NCBI GenBank assembly: GCA_028554795.2
Contig: CM068835.1
Location: 62,007,219-62,071,218, forward strand
DNA length: 64,000 nucleotides
Direction: 5' to 3'
Source: Sinohyriopsis cumingii
Taxonomy: Eukaryota > Mollusca > Bivalvia > Unionida > Unionidae
Shown here: positions 11,701 through 25,559 of the stretch, piece by piece
How positions within the stretch are numbered: position 1 is the first letter of the stretch
Layout: each line of letters begins with the position of its first letter
The notes under the pieces: generated by a model
Seen by the model: only the letters and a program-made list of their open reading frames with translations
The model's database searches: none
What the model was told of the DNA's origin: nothing
Made by a program: the position numbers and the translations under genes

Positions 11701-14700
11701 ATATCACTCCTCCAACGAAACCCGATATCTCGGCATCGTATTCATTACATTAGTACCATTCTAATTCGTAAAATATGAAGATGTGAAAGGTTCTGGTCCA
11801 AACTTTGTAATATCTTTGAATTCCACAGATTGGTTAAACCTGATTAGTACAGTCATATTGCATTCCATAGTTTTCACCTTCACTATATGGGACCGTTATA
11901 ACTAAACGGATTGAATGATACTTTGGTCTCTATATACCAACCTATTTCTTTAGCATGTTTATATGACACAGCTGGTTCTGCTCCTGCCACCCTAAGTCAC
12001 ATAAACTATCCCGAATCTTGAGGTATGGACAAGAGAACTAGAACTCCACCACCATGTTAAAAGTGTTTTTTTCAATGTACTTCTTTCTTACCTTATATTT
12101 TGTTAGTCTGAATTGAGTGGAGATTAGTTCTTACTACTTAAATGTCTTTTATTTGAAACAACGACATAGTCAATACAGATTAATTATAGAATCTTCATTT
12201 GAAAGAAGTTGATCTTTAAGGCCTTCAATGGTCCACTGACGATATGTCTAAAAGTAGAACTAACGGAATAAAACCTAATGATTCTTGAACTATTTCCTAA
12301 CAGAAAACAACATCTTAATATTTTCCTGTTTGTCACCAGCTGGTATCTCAGGTGGTCTCCATTTTCTTTCATTTCGCCTTTTCTCAGAAAATACATAATT
12401 GATATGTCTGATGGTACATGCTATTTTCACTTTCCAACTTCAGCATGTAGAAGTATTTTGCCGTGTCTCTCGTTTAGTATATGAGGTGTTGAATAAACGT
12501 TCACTCACATTTATCATCTTGACAATATTTACAATATTTAGAGACTTTGTTTTCTTGTCACATTGTATACACTTAACCTGCAGTCACTCGTGAGTTGACG
12601 TCCTGATAGTTCCTTCGAAAAGTACTTTATTGAACCAAATGTCTTTGTTATTGATGATCTCCATCAAAATTGTTACTATGTTATTACAAAATCCAGTCAA
12701 GTCTTGATTGGTACCATCGTAAACCACTAATCGCCTAAAATACGACTTAATGAATGTCATAACCTTTTAGGTTACAATTTTGTTTTCAATTTTCCTTCGT
12801 CCTTTTATGTGTCTCAGTTCTTTTCCCCGAGAGACGAATGCAAGGTGGCTTACTTCTTTTGGAAAATTTCTTGATATTTTTAAGAAAGTATACTTTACAG
12901 AACAATTCGAAGATGATAATTCACCATTTAAAACATATGATGCAATAACGATTTAGAAATATTTTTTCACAGTTTTCCATATTGAAGATAATAACGACAT
13001 TTTCACTATTTTTATTAATTTAAGTAAGAAACATTTTAAGATATCTTTAGCAATTATTCGCATTTTGCTTTATGGCACTATGCAATCGCGTTTATATTTG
13101 TGTACCATGATTTAGAGACCAGTCGAATGATTTTATGAGTTTAACATTCATTTTGTTTCTGTGCACTGTTACGCAGAATGTAATTCCAAATCAAATTATA
13201 AGTCTTACTTGTGCTTGCATCTCAATTTTTATGTAATGTTTTGTAAAAGGCAAGGTTAAACCATTCTATTAGTTAAGACAGGGTATTACGTCACAGTTTT
13301 CGATGCTGCGATGCAGCAAGCAAGTTGAGATCAGAATAAAATGAGTATTATAACATTAATTTATTATGTAATGTGGTTCGTACAACGTCATTTTTTAAAA
13401 CCCAGCTCCTTGCTCCAAATACCACCATTGCTTTGTAATAGGTAGTTACTCATGTTAACCATTTGTATGCAAAACATATTTCGTACCACATATTACACTA
13501 AAGGTGTAGAACAATCATCAGTTCTACTGAGCTTTGACCTGACGTTATTCTAGTGAAGCAGTTCGAGGATGCATACGTTTAGGCAGCTGAATTGGTCCAG
13601 AAATATTCACGTATACAGGGGTAATCGGTTTTGAAAACTCAAAATTAGCGAAGAGGGCACCAGTTTAGACTTTGGTCCTGAACGTTTGGAGTAGTTTTGC
13701 GTTATAAAACATAAAACATATAAGGAAAAAAGACACAAGCGAAGTAGACATTATGTTATGTACTGATATGAGATATTAAATTGCAAAATTGTCTATCTGG
13801 TTTAAACCAGTTTAAACCAACTGGATCGTGTAGTACTCGCACATCCTTAATATCTTAGGAGGAGGGAAGAAAGAATTGACAATGATGACGAAAAGATGAT
13901 GATGAAGAAGAAACAAACGTCTTCTAGGCTAACGGCTAAATAAATATTTAAAAAGGAAAGATGTGCATTACCAGATAACGTCTGTGACATAGGACATGGC
14001 TTTTTTAACGTTAAATGGAAATTCACAAGAATCACTTATTAGAAGAAGTGTGCATCTGAATAATTTGTGATAACTGTCATAATATCTTGTGCAATATTTT
14101 CCTTAGGAAGGTCGTGAGGAATGAAATGGAACAAATCTACTTAATGAACCTAATTTGGTATTTTATCAGTTCATGACAAAATATATACGCTTAATATATT
14201 CGCTAACTTCTGCATTGTAGAAACATACCTGCCATTCATTTCCCCAAGCAATAAATTCATCCGGCAAGATAAGCTGTACCCATTTTCATAGGATCAGGAC
14301 ACATTTGTAGCAAATATAACACCTGGAAATATAGTTAGTAATGCGTGCTGACTCATCAGCTAAACGTGATAATATGCTTCACTTTAATATTGTTCCAACA
14401 TGTCAGACCACGTCTACAAGACGATTTGTTTCAAAGTAAAATCAGCGTATATTCAAAATGGAAATTCACAGGTAAAAATGGTTGTTGCTTAAGTAACAGG
14501 GAGGAGCCACTATAATTATATGTGTACCTGAGAATTTATGAGGTATTTACAAAGCAGAACTTACAATGCATTATATTTTGAGGAGTTTGGCTAATTCTGT
14601 ATATGACCTTCTTCAAACATTAGTGAATATACCTTTCCAGCCTCAACAAATGCTGAACTTTGACAATATACCAATACACAGTGTATCTACGAAATGTGAG

Positions 14701-14734
14701 TATGATTAAATGTCCCATTTTGCCAAAAAATATA
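8791..14734. other. Non-coding host DNA, nothing recognised
   Basis: AT-rich DNA. Reading frames are at most 103 codons (9489-9800), with no motif or family resemblance. I looked on both strands for transposase, reverse transcriptase and exon-like segments and found none I could defend. Confidence 0.5.
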
Positions 14735-14850
14735 GGTTACTGCATTTGTATGGTAAAATATGAACGAGTTTTCAGGATGGGAGACCCTTGGGAGAGCAAT
14801 ATAACCATCCGACAAAACGAGTCATATTTTACCATACAAATGCAGTGACC
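14735..14850. repeat. Long hairpin with 46-nt arms
   Basis: Arms 14735-14780 and 14805-14850 are inverted complements, near perfect over the outer 29 nt and imperfect over the inner 17, with a loop of about 24 nt. It could be a small foldback transposon or a precursor-like RNA hairpin. No flanking target duplication was evident. Confidence 0.8.
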
Positions 14851-15740
14851 TTGGTTTATATGCTCAGTTTCCTATTCTACCTAAGGCTTAACTATGTAAA
14901 CAAAAATACCTAACACGAAACAAAGTAACTGAATGTATGCCGAATTCCAAACAAAATGCAAAAGCACATATTCATCATTACGCAGCAACAACATTATTAA
15001 TGCGCACATTACTCTGCCCAAATAAATTTGTTCTTAGTCGCGCGCTAGACATAACTTTCTAAAGTAAATGGCGTTCTGGTCTAATAACAATTCAAATTTG
15101 GACTCATTTTGTGAATGAATGCGCATTGAAACATCTTTATCATTTGATCTTGAATTAATAGATTTGGGTATTTTTGTCGTTTTCACGAAATTTTGTGATT
15201 CTGGACAGGATTTATCTGTGCCAGTTCTATATGAAGTACATGGGGTTTAAGCGGTGACGTGGCCGCGTGTTGACATCTGCAAGTGTGTTTCGGTTATTAT
15301 CATTATATTGTTTTTCCTTCATTTTATGTATCACTTTTAGTCTTTTTAAGTAACTTTATGTTAAACCAAAGGGGAAAGTTTATACATACCTTTAACACCA
15401 CTTTGAACTTGACTGTAATTAGATCACAACAATAACCAGCATGAGTGAAATATAATTAAGACACTACTTGTGTCTTGTATCAAATCATAAGGTACTTGAT
15501 TGAATATCACTACATCACATGATAAGTTCACGAGATCCGATTTTGAAGTCAGAAGGTATCAATTTTATCGGAAAAGCATCAATATTTACTAATATCAATA
15601 TGCTGAATATCCACTAAATAATTAAAAATATTTTATAATGTTTTTAATGAAATTGTGAGTCGTATAGTGCAGCACTTGAGGGTCAAACAGCATACTATGT
15701 CAGGTAGCGGATATTTAAGATGGGAATGGCACCTTGAACT

Positions 15741-15830
15741 CAATGTGAATTTCATATGGACAAATGTGGCACACTCGGGACAATGGGAATTTCATATGGG
15801 CAAACATGTCACACTCGGGACAACGGAAAA
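15741..15830 (+). repeat. Imperfect 40-bp tandem duplication
   Basis: Units begin at 15741 and 15781 with the shared core GAATTTCATATGG and the block CACACTCGGGACAA. A third unit from 15821 diverges quickly. Confidence 0.75.
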
Positions 15831-17788
15831 TTTGATAACATCTAACGGAAATTTAACATGGGGTGTAATGGTACTTCAACATGGGAATTCCACTATGGCT
15901 CCTCACGTTAGTTTAAGTGTTTTAAAAAACTGACACGATTATAGTAAGGGGAAATATAATGTTAAAACTGTCCTTAGGTTTAAAATGATGTTTCTTTAGG
16001 TCTTTAAGGTATGTAACGAGAATTTAACACTGACACGATACCGGACCATCTAAAATGTTTCCGTTTTGTCTGTATGGTCCCTAATTGGAAATGTAATGTT
16101 AAAACTACATCTGCTATTCAAAACGAATCAATCTGTTTACTATCCAATGCATGCATTTGAACACGACGTTTGGACGGACTGACCATCATCTTCTCATCTA
16201 CTGACCACCATGCGTTGGATATAATACACGGGGAATACAAACAGAAGCCAGATCCCTAATAAACATCTACACAGGCCTATTCTATTCTAACGTCTTTAAT
16301 ATCCCTTTAAAACAGACTAAGATGCATACCCAAATAACTTCACTACCATCAATTTTGAAAAGAAAACTACCATCCACTACTACATTCATAATCCATACAA
16401 CGCTTGTAATTATAACATTAATAGAGGGAACAAAGAGCAAATAGTACTAGTACATACGCACATACACGAACATTGATTTCTGTATACATTCAATAGGATG
16501 AAGGAACGAACAAATGCACACTTAAAGGCAATTATTAGCTTACCATTGTGTCACAGAAAAAGTCAGGAAATAACTTGGTTTCGCCTTAGAATGAGTTGAT
16601 CATTTGCGTCGTCCATACATGCGTACAACGTTAAATAATTATTTTACTAGCTATGTATCTCGACAAAAAAATCTCGGTATGGACGGGAATTTTGTCCTTA
16701 GCAATACTCATTCTCCTGAGGATTTAAAGCAAGTTATTATTTTTTTTATCTAATTGAAAGCCTGCTCTTTTGGATCTTATCAAGGAGTTTACGTTCTCCA
16801 TTTGTGTTCTACAACCATAGGGGTAGGTGTTACATTTTTATTTTATTTGATATATGAAACATATTCAGGTTTTAATGTCGTGGCGTGAAATGTTGCATTA
16901 CCACTACGCGGATTTGATGCCTTGTGAACTTTTAATTTAATAGCATGTATATATTATGTTATTATGACCAGTTTGGTTTTATTTTACCTGTTTGTATATG
17001 TGTGCGGGTATATCAGGCTTTTGGTCTGTCCGTCTGTATGGGGATAGAAGCAGGTGTGATCATGAAGGAGATAGAAGGAGGAGACTGCTGATTAGTAAAC
17101 GTGTTGTGTGTAGCCAATACAAATTTGGGCCAACCCAAGAATTCAGGAGAACTGTGTGGTTTGACAATGGACACGTGAGCCAGGTCAAAACATTTCTTTT
17201 ACAAGTTTTTTTTACAAGTATTTATGAGTCATACGTGGTTGAGAATCATACGGGATGCACAACTGACTGAATCACGAGTCATAAGCTTGGGAAATTCCTA
17301 TGGTGATTAAAATTGAACATATGTGTTTCAATTGATAATGTTGTTTCAATTGATAACGTTGTTGCAATTGAGTACAGAAGAGTCACTTTCATTACATTAG
17401 ATTATTTGAATCTTAGTGTCAGTACATGAGCTTGCATGAATTTTACCTTTATTTCTGAATATGTGAATCACATTTTGTTTTCCCTTTTTGTAAATGTTTG
17501 AATAAAGTAATTGAATGCGTCGTATATTTCGAGCATGAAAAGTCACTGAATGTGTAGAGCATATGCATTTGTTTTATTAATTCATTTTTTAAACCTCCGT
17601 CTTTCACCATATTGTGTTGTTGTGTGGTCATTTAATCGAAGCATCCATTCAGGTCAATCCTGTTACAATCCCCGAAAATCTTTATACACTGGTATTTATG
17701 ATGTGAACGAAGTGAATAATGTAATAATGCAAACTCACATAAACAAACACAATATTCTTCTGATATTCAACATTATGGAGAGAACAGC

Positions 17789-17792
<4 letters not shown>

Positions 17793-17832
<40 letters not shown>
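17793..17832. repeat. (CA)20 microsatellite
   Basis: Uninterrupted CA tract. The reading frames that cross it on both strands are low-complexity artefacts. Confidence 0.95.
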
Positions 17833-17834
<2 letters not shown>

Positions 17835-19619
17835 TCTTGTTCTAACGTTTGTTTTACATTTACAATTTGACATCCTAGAATTGATTAAATTGACCACATT
17901 GGCAAACTAAATCAGACTTTGGTCCGATGTTAAGTGTTTTTGCAAGGCTGTGATATCGAAGGTTCGAATGTTCATGTTAAAATGATGGAGAGAAAAAACA
18001 AAGACACTAAAGGACAGACTAGTTCAAACCAAACACAGCTTTAACATCGTGTTACTATCTGGCCTCTACCGCGAAATGTAATATCAGCTATATCCATGGA
18101 TTTAATAGTACGGGCTTCTATTTGGACAGAGTGAAGTTGACATTACACTGCCATGGTGAAATGTTTTAGGGTATTCGGGGACAATGTCATAGTTCAGTAT
18201 AATGGAGCATTAAAGATTGAAGATAGGGAATGTAATTTTAAAAATGTTAAAAAAAAACAACAGCTGTCTACTATTCGAAACCTAGTCATATAGTTTTCAA
18301 AACCCTGTCATCTACTGTCAAATACATAGTGATATACAATCCAATACCCAACTATCTGGAGTGACCAAAACCACAATATTTCAATATTTAGACGCCGGTT
18401 AGAGTGGCCAGCACTCACTTAATTACAGCCAACACAAAATATGATGTACAAAATCTGTATAAAATATAATTGGGAACCATTATATACACAATTCACCTCC
18501 GTGTCTTTATATAACATTACTATTATAACTTTCTATACAAAAGTGAAGCCCTATCCCTTATAAAGTTCCTATCATCTCTTTTAAACAAAACTACCAGTAA
18601 GGTCAAGACATAACAATGGGTAGAAATATACAAGCTATTCACTCAAACAAACTTATTCACTATCACGAATGGAGTGAAAGAAGAGAAAATAGCAAGAGTG
18701 CATGCAGAAATTTATGTAACATTCAAGCACCATATAGTATCCATTACGTAGCTGTCTATTTTCCATTACCCCTCAATTGCTTTTGAGGAGGTTGTTTCGA
18801 GTGGCGATACACCCTAATTATTTATTCAACGCTCAGTGGCCATCACCAACTAATCTACCGACCACACTGCGAATGAGGTAAAATGCAATCTAAATGCATT
18901 AGAAACACAACTATCCTATCTCTTTAAAACTTTCCAGTTATCTTCTTACGAAGAACTTAAAATACTCGTCCCCGTATGACTTCCCTACCATTTATGTTGA
19001 AACTAAATAACCGTCCCTACCACATCTATAATCAAAGAGAGTAATGTACACAAACTTACCTGTTATATCAAGATACCATAAAATTAAGGAACAGAAAGGA
19101 ATGAAATGTGTCAAGGTTTCTAAAATTAATAAATATTATTTATTTCCCTAAAATACAAATTAAAAAAATTAAAATATGACATACAGTATAGTGTACGAAA
19201 ACTTAAACTACTAAATGTTTAATTAATTCCAAAAGTATCGAGTAATCCAAATGAGTTCCAATGTATTACGAATTATGGTCAGTAATGTGCTGATGTATCG
19301 AGAGTAAGGATGATATAAATCAAAACAGTCGTTAATTAAATTTACAGCAATTCCGTACAGCTATTAAATATCCAAATGGTCTTTAAATAAAGTCAGTGTA
19401 TTCCAGTGACAGTTATTATTCTTCCAATTAATCTCAAATGTTTTGAGCACTGTATTTATAACGAATGACTCAATTAAATAAACGAACTCTCCTCAATATA
19501 AAAAAGAATAAACTTTCATGACTTGTGGTACTACTACGAACGTCTAACTTTACGTAATATTTATATAATGTATAATACTTTTACGTAACAGAGAGCGCAT
19601 AATACGAGGCTCGAAATAA

Positions 19620-21190
19620 TCATCTTGGCGTTTCGACGAAATCTTCAAACATATCAGCTATTTTAACACCAGCTTTTTGCCTCTAGAATCGTGCCTACCT
19701 TGGTTTAAACTTGTTTACTACCTATTTGGTTGCATTGCTTTCAGAGCGCTCAAGTGGGTATTCACTTGTGTCGTACAAGCTGGCATAATCAGCGATATCG
19801 CGATAGACATCGGCAGTCTCAGTTTGCAGCAGCAAGCTGTCGGTGTCCATGTATAACACGACAGCCTTTCCACCACAGCGTAACTTGATACAATTGTAGC
19901 ACGCATCGTTCGTTAGTTCCAGGACTGCTTTTCCGGTACACAGTTGACGGTGTAAATCCGTTTTTCGTTCTTGCCGTAACGAGGCTGATACTAAATATTT
20001 TCCGGCTCTGAACCCTGGGTTTACAGTCAGGCGCTGATGCTTGTCCTCTTCACCCCTCAAACCTCACGCTATAAATCGGGATGGGCTTCTCGAGGTTCTC
20101 GATTGTATTCCCGAATATAGGGTACTTCTTCAGCTTGACGAAATCTTATCAAAGTCCGATGATCCTATGAATGTTGAGCTTCTGTTATGGGTACATCAAC
20201 AGACTCTGGTCAAAATCCAGTAGAATGTGAGCTTTGGTTAACGGCATTCCAAGTTTTGTGTTGTGCTCGATATTTCAGCAGTGAATCACTTACGGTTCAA
20301 TGTTTCGCAGGCTTAAATCCAGTATGGCGATTTTTATTAAATTTACGCTCCAGTTTGCTCAAGAAATCACTTTAGCACTCTTTCAGTCTCTCTTCCTGGA
20401 CAAGCATGGCCTCAAAAGCCAGTGGGTAGTATCTGCAACCGCCATGAAGATACTCCGGATACTCAATGTCTGCTTCAGTAATGTAGCCCTTTAGTGAATC
20501 CGTTTTAAATCTGGTATAGCCGCCATTGTTTTTCAGGCGCAGATCATCCACACGCTTTGGGCATGGTTATAATCTTTTTGGCTAAACATGCGTGGTTCAG
20601 TAGTCTGTGAAAGGCGTCTATTGGTGGAAGCTATGTTTGCCTGAATCGTTCCTATCTGCTCATATGTTCTTATGTGTATACAATCTCGCGAAGAAAAAAG
20701 GTCAGTGCTTTATTCTATGCACTATACCTTAGAACGCAAGACGTACTTTGACATACTGTCTGCCAGCTTCTTGAGGCTGTTATTAGTAAATTGGAGTTTG
20801 CCAGGAAACTATAAATATCTAACGAGAACGTCATGTATTTAGCCATGTTGTTTGGCCAGCATTTATCCCTTTTATAAATTCTATTCTGATGTCCTCGATG
20901 ACCAGATGCCCATCGGAGATTAACAATCACGACAGGCAGGCTTTCTACCCCGGTTTTCTTAAGCCTACTCTCGAGGCTCTGGATTAATGTGGCCCTAGAC
21001 TCATTACCAAGATGTAAAACTAGTTCAGTTGCTATTCCTTCACGGCAGAGGACCATATAGCGAAGGTTACGTGTAACATGGTCTGCTTAATGTTTATATC
21101 TAGATTGTTGGCGAGACATTTCACCGGAACGTCGAATGCGTTTACAGCTGAGTGAAACGCAGCGAGCATAATAAGCAGGGAACCAGATTA
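19620..21190 (-). pseudogene. Decayed adintovirus/Maverick-type DNA polymerase B
   Basis: Read leftward, several frames together give pieces of a conventional viral family-B polymerase. At 20,700-21,060 there is an exonuclease-like segment with LPVVIVNLR and a CWPNNMAKYM block. Around 20,400-20,470 there is a GYITEADIEYPEYLHG block near palm motif A. At 19,720-20,060 there is the catalytic motif C (VLYMDTDSLLL) followed by an LYDTSEYP block. The finger region between the motif A and motif C segments is mostly missing, and frames change repeatedly, so the gene is dead. This polymerase is clearly different from the helicase-fused one at 39,055. No other Maverick gene was seen beside it, so it may be a solo fragment of a third element. 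Confidence 0.8.
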
Positions 21191-23010
21191 AACCCGCGTA
21201 TTTAATATGCTGAATATATTGTTTTTATTGAAATACATGCTGGAACAATTACAATGTATATAATCTTATGACATAGTTAATGTATTCCTTCCAACATCTT
21301 TAATCAGCACATTTATATCAAACAGCTAGCTGACGAAGGAGATGTGGTAATAAATTTTATTTTGAATAATGTTTGTATAATTCTTCTTGTTCCATTACCA
21401 TTGTTTTCCTTTTTCAAGCTTTTATAATTACAAAACTTTATATAGATATTTTGGTTCTCTGCGTGATGGGAACAATTGTTCCCTTCTCTGACTGTTTGTT
21501 ATACATCTGTGCTGAGTTAGTGTTTCTTTAATAAAATGTATGAAAATTAAAGGATTTATACCTTTTTCAGTTATGTCTTCTGTCTTGTATTTTCTGTCTG
21601 TTCTATATTTTATAGTGATATGCATGTACGAGTCAACGCTATTTCTGATGGATATAAGGTTGATTGTTTGCATTGGGATGTACACTGTTTGTACAATATT
21701 CATCTGATGATGCAAAGAGAATGCAATACGAGGATGGAAATAATGTTGTTGGTATTTCGAAAGCAGTTTACAGATCAACTATTTTTACAACAACTAAACC
21801 AGAATCCTGTCATCTTGGTCTCTCAGTAAAGCTCATGTCAGATATATATATATATATATGTTTGTGTGTGTGTGAGTGTATATGTGTGTGGGCGTTTTGA
21901 TGATATGGTCTTCAACTAAATCACAGAGAAGAGTGAAATACAACTAGTTTGTACAATTCAACAACGAATACATAAACCAAAATCTTACAGTATCTTGAAT
22001 TATATCATAAATAGTTGCAGAAATTCTATTGAAAGTTCAGATCTTTTAGTATTTCAAATGTTGTTCCGAAGGATGACCAATCTATTTAGCTGAAATTCCA
22101 ATATGCTGAAATGGTTTCATGTACTAGCAGTCTTGATATAAATTAATGAAAATAATAACAAAATGTCGTTAAATGAATTCATTTGTATCCAAGTTGCACC
22201 GAGGTGTATGAGCGCCTTGTCATTCCAATGAATAATTGAAATAAATCATTTAAATCCTCTCAATTAACAACACCGCCAACACTGATGTTCAAGGTCGGAA
22301 TAAAATAATTCTCTGGTAAACAGCCCTTATATGAAAACTAAGATGCATTTTTAGAACCAAAATGAAGGTCGAATAATCATTTCTAGGTCATTGTATTTGT
22401 GACAATGTCACGTCTTAGAGCACTTACCTAATCAGGAAAGGTCATCTGTTTTTCCTAGAGGAGCCCATTAGTAGCACTCTAATATCATCAAGTTCGTCAT
22501 CAAGATTATATCAACACTTTCTAAGGTTAAAATGTTAATATAAAATGTTTACTAAACAGAATGACCTTATCTTAAACTACAAACTCACAATCATGAAAAT
22601 ATTCAACCATTTCATATTTTATCGACTAATCGATCCTTACAATATATATCATAACACTCAATGCATCACATATTATATATATGTATATTTATTTTGGGAA
22701 TATTGGTTAGGCTGGCCTTGTCCTTTGAGGATTTTGTGCTGCACCCGAAATATATGAGAAACCTTCGCATCTTTCTACTATTGAATACATCTGTATATGA
22801 AAATGAAATAAAATGCACATTGATTAGAGGGGTTGGAAGTTTTTCTTGAAACAAAAACAGTGCAAATATATATGAAAAAAAGAAACATTAAAATTCATTC
22901 GGGAATTGTGGGAGCCATTATTCCAACGGTAACCAATACAAATGTTTTGTAATTCGAATTAAAGTTTGTAAGTTGGACATACATTATAGATTCACTCTAG
23001 ACCCTTTTTA
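21191..23010. other. Non-coding host DNA
   Basis: No gene recognised. It contains a short TA tract (about 21,840-21,858) followed by GT-rich sequence, and AT-rich unique DNA. Confidence 0.5.
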
Positions 23011-23127
23011 CACGAGAGAGCATGTCTGCTGGATATCTACTCCACATTCGAACCCACGCATACGGAGGTGAGATGGCAGTGATCCGTAACCGTGAGCACT
23101 TTAGAGCAGTCTGCCTATCGGGGTCCC
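23011..23127 (-). mobile_element. tRNA-derived SINE (second family), head region
   Basis: On the minus strand it starts GGGACCCCGATAGGCAG and continues through GGTTACGGATCACTGCC to a B-box-like GTGGGTTCGAATG. The arrangement matches the complete copy at 47,625-47,887, and the 3' half is absent. Confidence 0.8.
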
Positions 23128-23139
23128 TCTCCTTGAGGC

Positions 23140-23390
23140 TTTAAAATAGGAAGCAGCGCTATATATTTCAGAGTTTATCACTCAAGGCATTATTTTACAG
23201 CTGAAACATGTTATACAACAGGAAATAAGTTTGCTTGCATACCAGTTGGCTTCTGTTTCTACCAATCAGACGTAGGACTTGTTAGAATTGCAAACGGAAA
23301 TGCAATTAAAATAAATTTGTGTGCGCCAATGGCAGAAAATGATTATATATGTATATGTTTCCTCTCGCTGGCTTTACAGTTTATAATCAA
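23140..23390 (+). repeat. Diverged copy of the interspersed repeat
   Basis: Weak collinear resemblance to 1-395: a CACTCAAGGCA block, an ACAACAGGAAA block, and a TCTACCAATC block in the same order. Strongly diverged, so the assignment is tentative. Confidence 0.4.
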
Positions 23391-25068
23391 TTCGTTGAAT
23401 GACTTGCATGAACACAGAAGTCTTACGGATAATATCTACAGTAAGCTATTATTATCTTCGGAAGCATGAACATATTTAAGCTGTTTATATGTAGGAAGAC
23501 ATCCACGTGGGTACTGTAAATCGGATTATGTTCGAGATATTCTCAGTCAATTTTCTACGAAATCAAAAGTCCGTTAAAATTTCATGTAACGTATAGGTCA
23601 GTTAATGGACAGCAATACTGAACTAAAATACCGCACACACATCTTGAAATCGCAGGTGAAAATGTGGCTATTAAAAATACCACGCTATGCAGTAAACTAT
23701 TTTTCTAAAGAGACATTTTATTCGCATTTTGATCCCTGAGCAGTAGGAATGAAAGAAGAATAGGCACTAAAGCGACAAATATTCTTACATAATTGTGCAC
23801 TGAACTATATTCTAGGACAATACTCGTGCAAGTGAGTATTAAACTGCAGCTACATTTGCTTGATGTTATGCTGTTTGTCGTATTGTTTGGTTCTCTATTA
23901 ACATATATATGTTTTGGCTTTACCAATGTTAGGCGTACAGAAGTCATAACTCATGTAAATGTAATTTATAACATGTTTAATTATCTTTTGCAATATTTCA
24001 TTAGGACTAGAAGCTTCTCTGTTCTACAGATAAAGATGGTATTCGTGTTTCCAGTTGGTCCACCTCTAGGACCATTTGGGTTGACAGTTGTACAAGTCTT
24101 TTTTGGTCTAACGGTACTTCTTGTGATTCTCCAGAGTAAGACTCTCTCCCTCCCTCTCTCTGTCTGTCTCTCTGTCTGTCTGTCTCTCTGTCTCTCTGTG
24201 AGAGATTTTATTAACGTTTCTTGCAGGAAGACGTGTATTAGGAATGTTGCAAGTCCATTACATCTGTCTGGTTTGTTTGTTTCTCTGCTGTCTGTGTCTG
24301 TCTGTCTCTATATAAAGGCATCATGATATAAACATTTATACAACATACCTTCTAGATTGTAATTTCAATGTGTTTTAGTCAGCAATAAAACACAACAAAA
24401 TCCATTAAATTTATTTTTGGTACACCAAACCACAGGATGATACTGCATAGAAAATAGTACAATACAACGTCCGATTACAGAACTTTCAAGCAGCTGATCA
24501 TATGAACTGTTCCTCTCGTGAATCGATAGTACAACAATGTTGACAGTCTAGTCTTGGTACTAAAATTAACAACAGATATAAGACTAACAAAAAATATGAA
24601 TTATCTATTATTTAACAGTATTTTGTGTGAATGCTTTCTACTCAGATCATCATCTGCGTGATACGCATTTTATATTCAAAGACAACGATGTTCATTCGTC
24701 TTCCCCAATATTTAAACAATTATTTGCACAATGTGGAAAAATTATAACAGGTCATACAAATCATAATATCAACCTGTCTCTATAACAAAGATATCACTGG
24801 AACATTAAAAGCTAACACAATTTCAACTCTAAGATTTAATTCAAGTCTAAGAAATATAAACTTGACATGATTATAACATATTTGTAACTTCCCGGTGTTG
24901 AACTGATACAACTTTGAATTCTTTGTCGAACCATATAAATAAACTTGTATTTGCTTGTCCTATACAAAATTAAACCCATATGAATATATTAATTTTTTCA
25001 CGTGTTTTATATTTCGAATACAATTACGTTAGCGTGTGTCATGTAGTTTCTCATAGATCCGCACTTAT
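23391..25068. other. Non-coding host DNA with CT-rich tract
   Basis: A CT/GT-rich tract at about 24,130-24,200 and again near 24,290 lies inside the 177-codon frame at 23,793-24,326. The frame encodes hydrophobic and low-complexity residues and I do not consider it a gene. Nothing else recognised. Confidence 0.5.
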
Positions 25069-25170
25069 TTCCGGGGTTTTCCGGGTTCGTCCTCCACCAT
25101 TTATACTGGCCGCCATGTTTGGCCCATCGTGTGCTGAGAAATGGCGTTACACCCCACAAGAACAGCAACT
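25069..25170 (+). mobile_element. SINE (second family), 3' fragment
   Basis: Matches the 3' half of the SINE at 47,625-47,887 from TCCGGGGTTTTCC through CTCCACCATT, ACTGGCCGCCAT and ATGGCGTTACACCCCACA to an AAC-like tail. Confidence 0.8.
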
Positions 25171-25559
25171 TTAGCATGATATTACAATTATACAAATATA
25201 ACTTGTTTGATCCACGTGACATAAGTTGTGATATTATATGAGACCGTATGTAATAGGCAACACACACTTGGTATTTGAAACAATATTTCAACTGCTTATA
25301 TATTACTCATACAGGTGCCGTTCATAAAGTTATGTTGTTTGCAGATGCAGACTTTTGATTAATGGTAGAGGACAAGCTTAATGATGCCATCGACAAGCTT
25401 AATAAATAAAACAAAAAACCACACAAATTTATCGTAAAATATCTAAAATACATTAATTCAATTTTAAAACTACATCCCTCATTTCATGGTTAGCTGTACC
25501 AAGCATCATATTTAAGGGGAACACTATCCCCATCTATTTATATAAGCAGACTCAGTCAA

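Larger units (their letters stand above)
14851..19619. other. Non-coding host DNA with minor repeats
   Basis: No gene recognised. It contains two to three imperfect 40-bp units at 15741-15830, a pure CA tract at 17793-17832, and loosely similar segments near 16,300-16,400 and 18,920-19,030 that may be copies of one old repeat. Confidence 0.5.

Noticed and set aside
17550-17897. Frames of 70-106 codons around the CA tract
   Set aside because: They consist largely of His-Thr or Cys-Val repeats from the (CA)20 microsatellite, with no other sign of coding.
19718-20060. Overlapping minus-strand frame at 19,718-19,906
   Set aside because: It is a shadow of the polymerase motif C frame (19,722-20,060), which carries the recognisable residues.
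23793-24326. 177-codon plus-strand frame
   Set aside because: Hydrophobic and CT-repeat-derived (Leu-Ser-Val-Cys runs), no family resemblance, no splice or promoter support.
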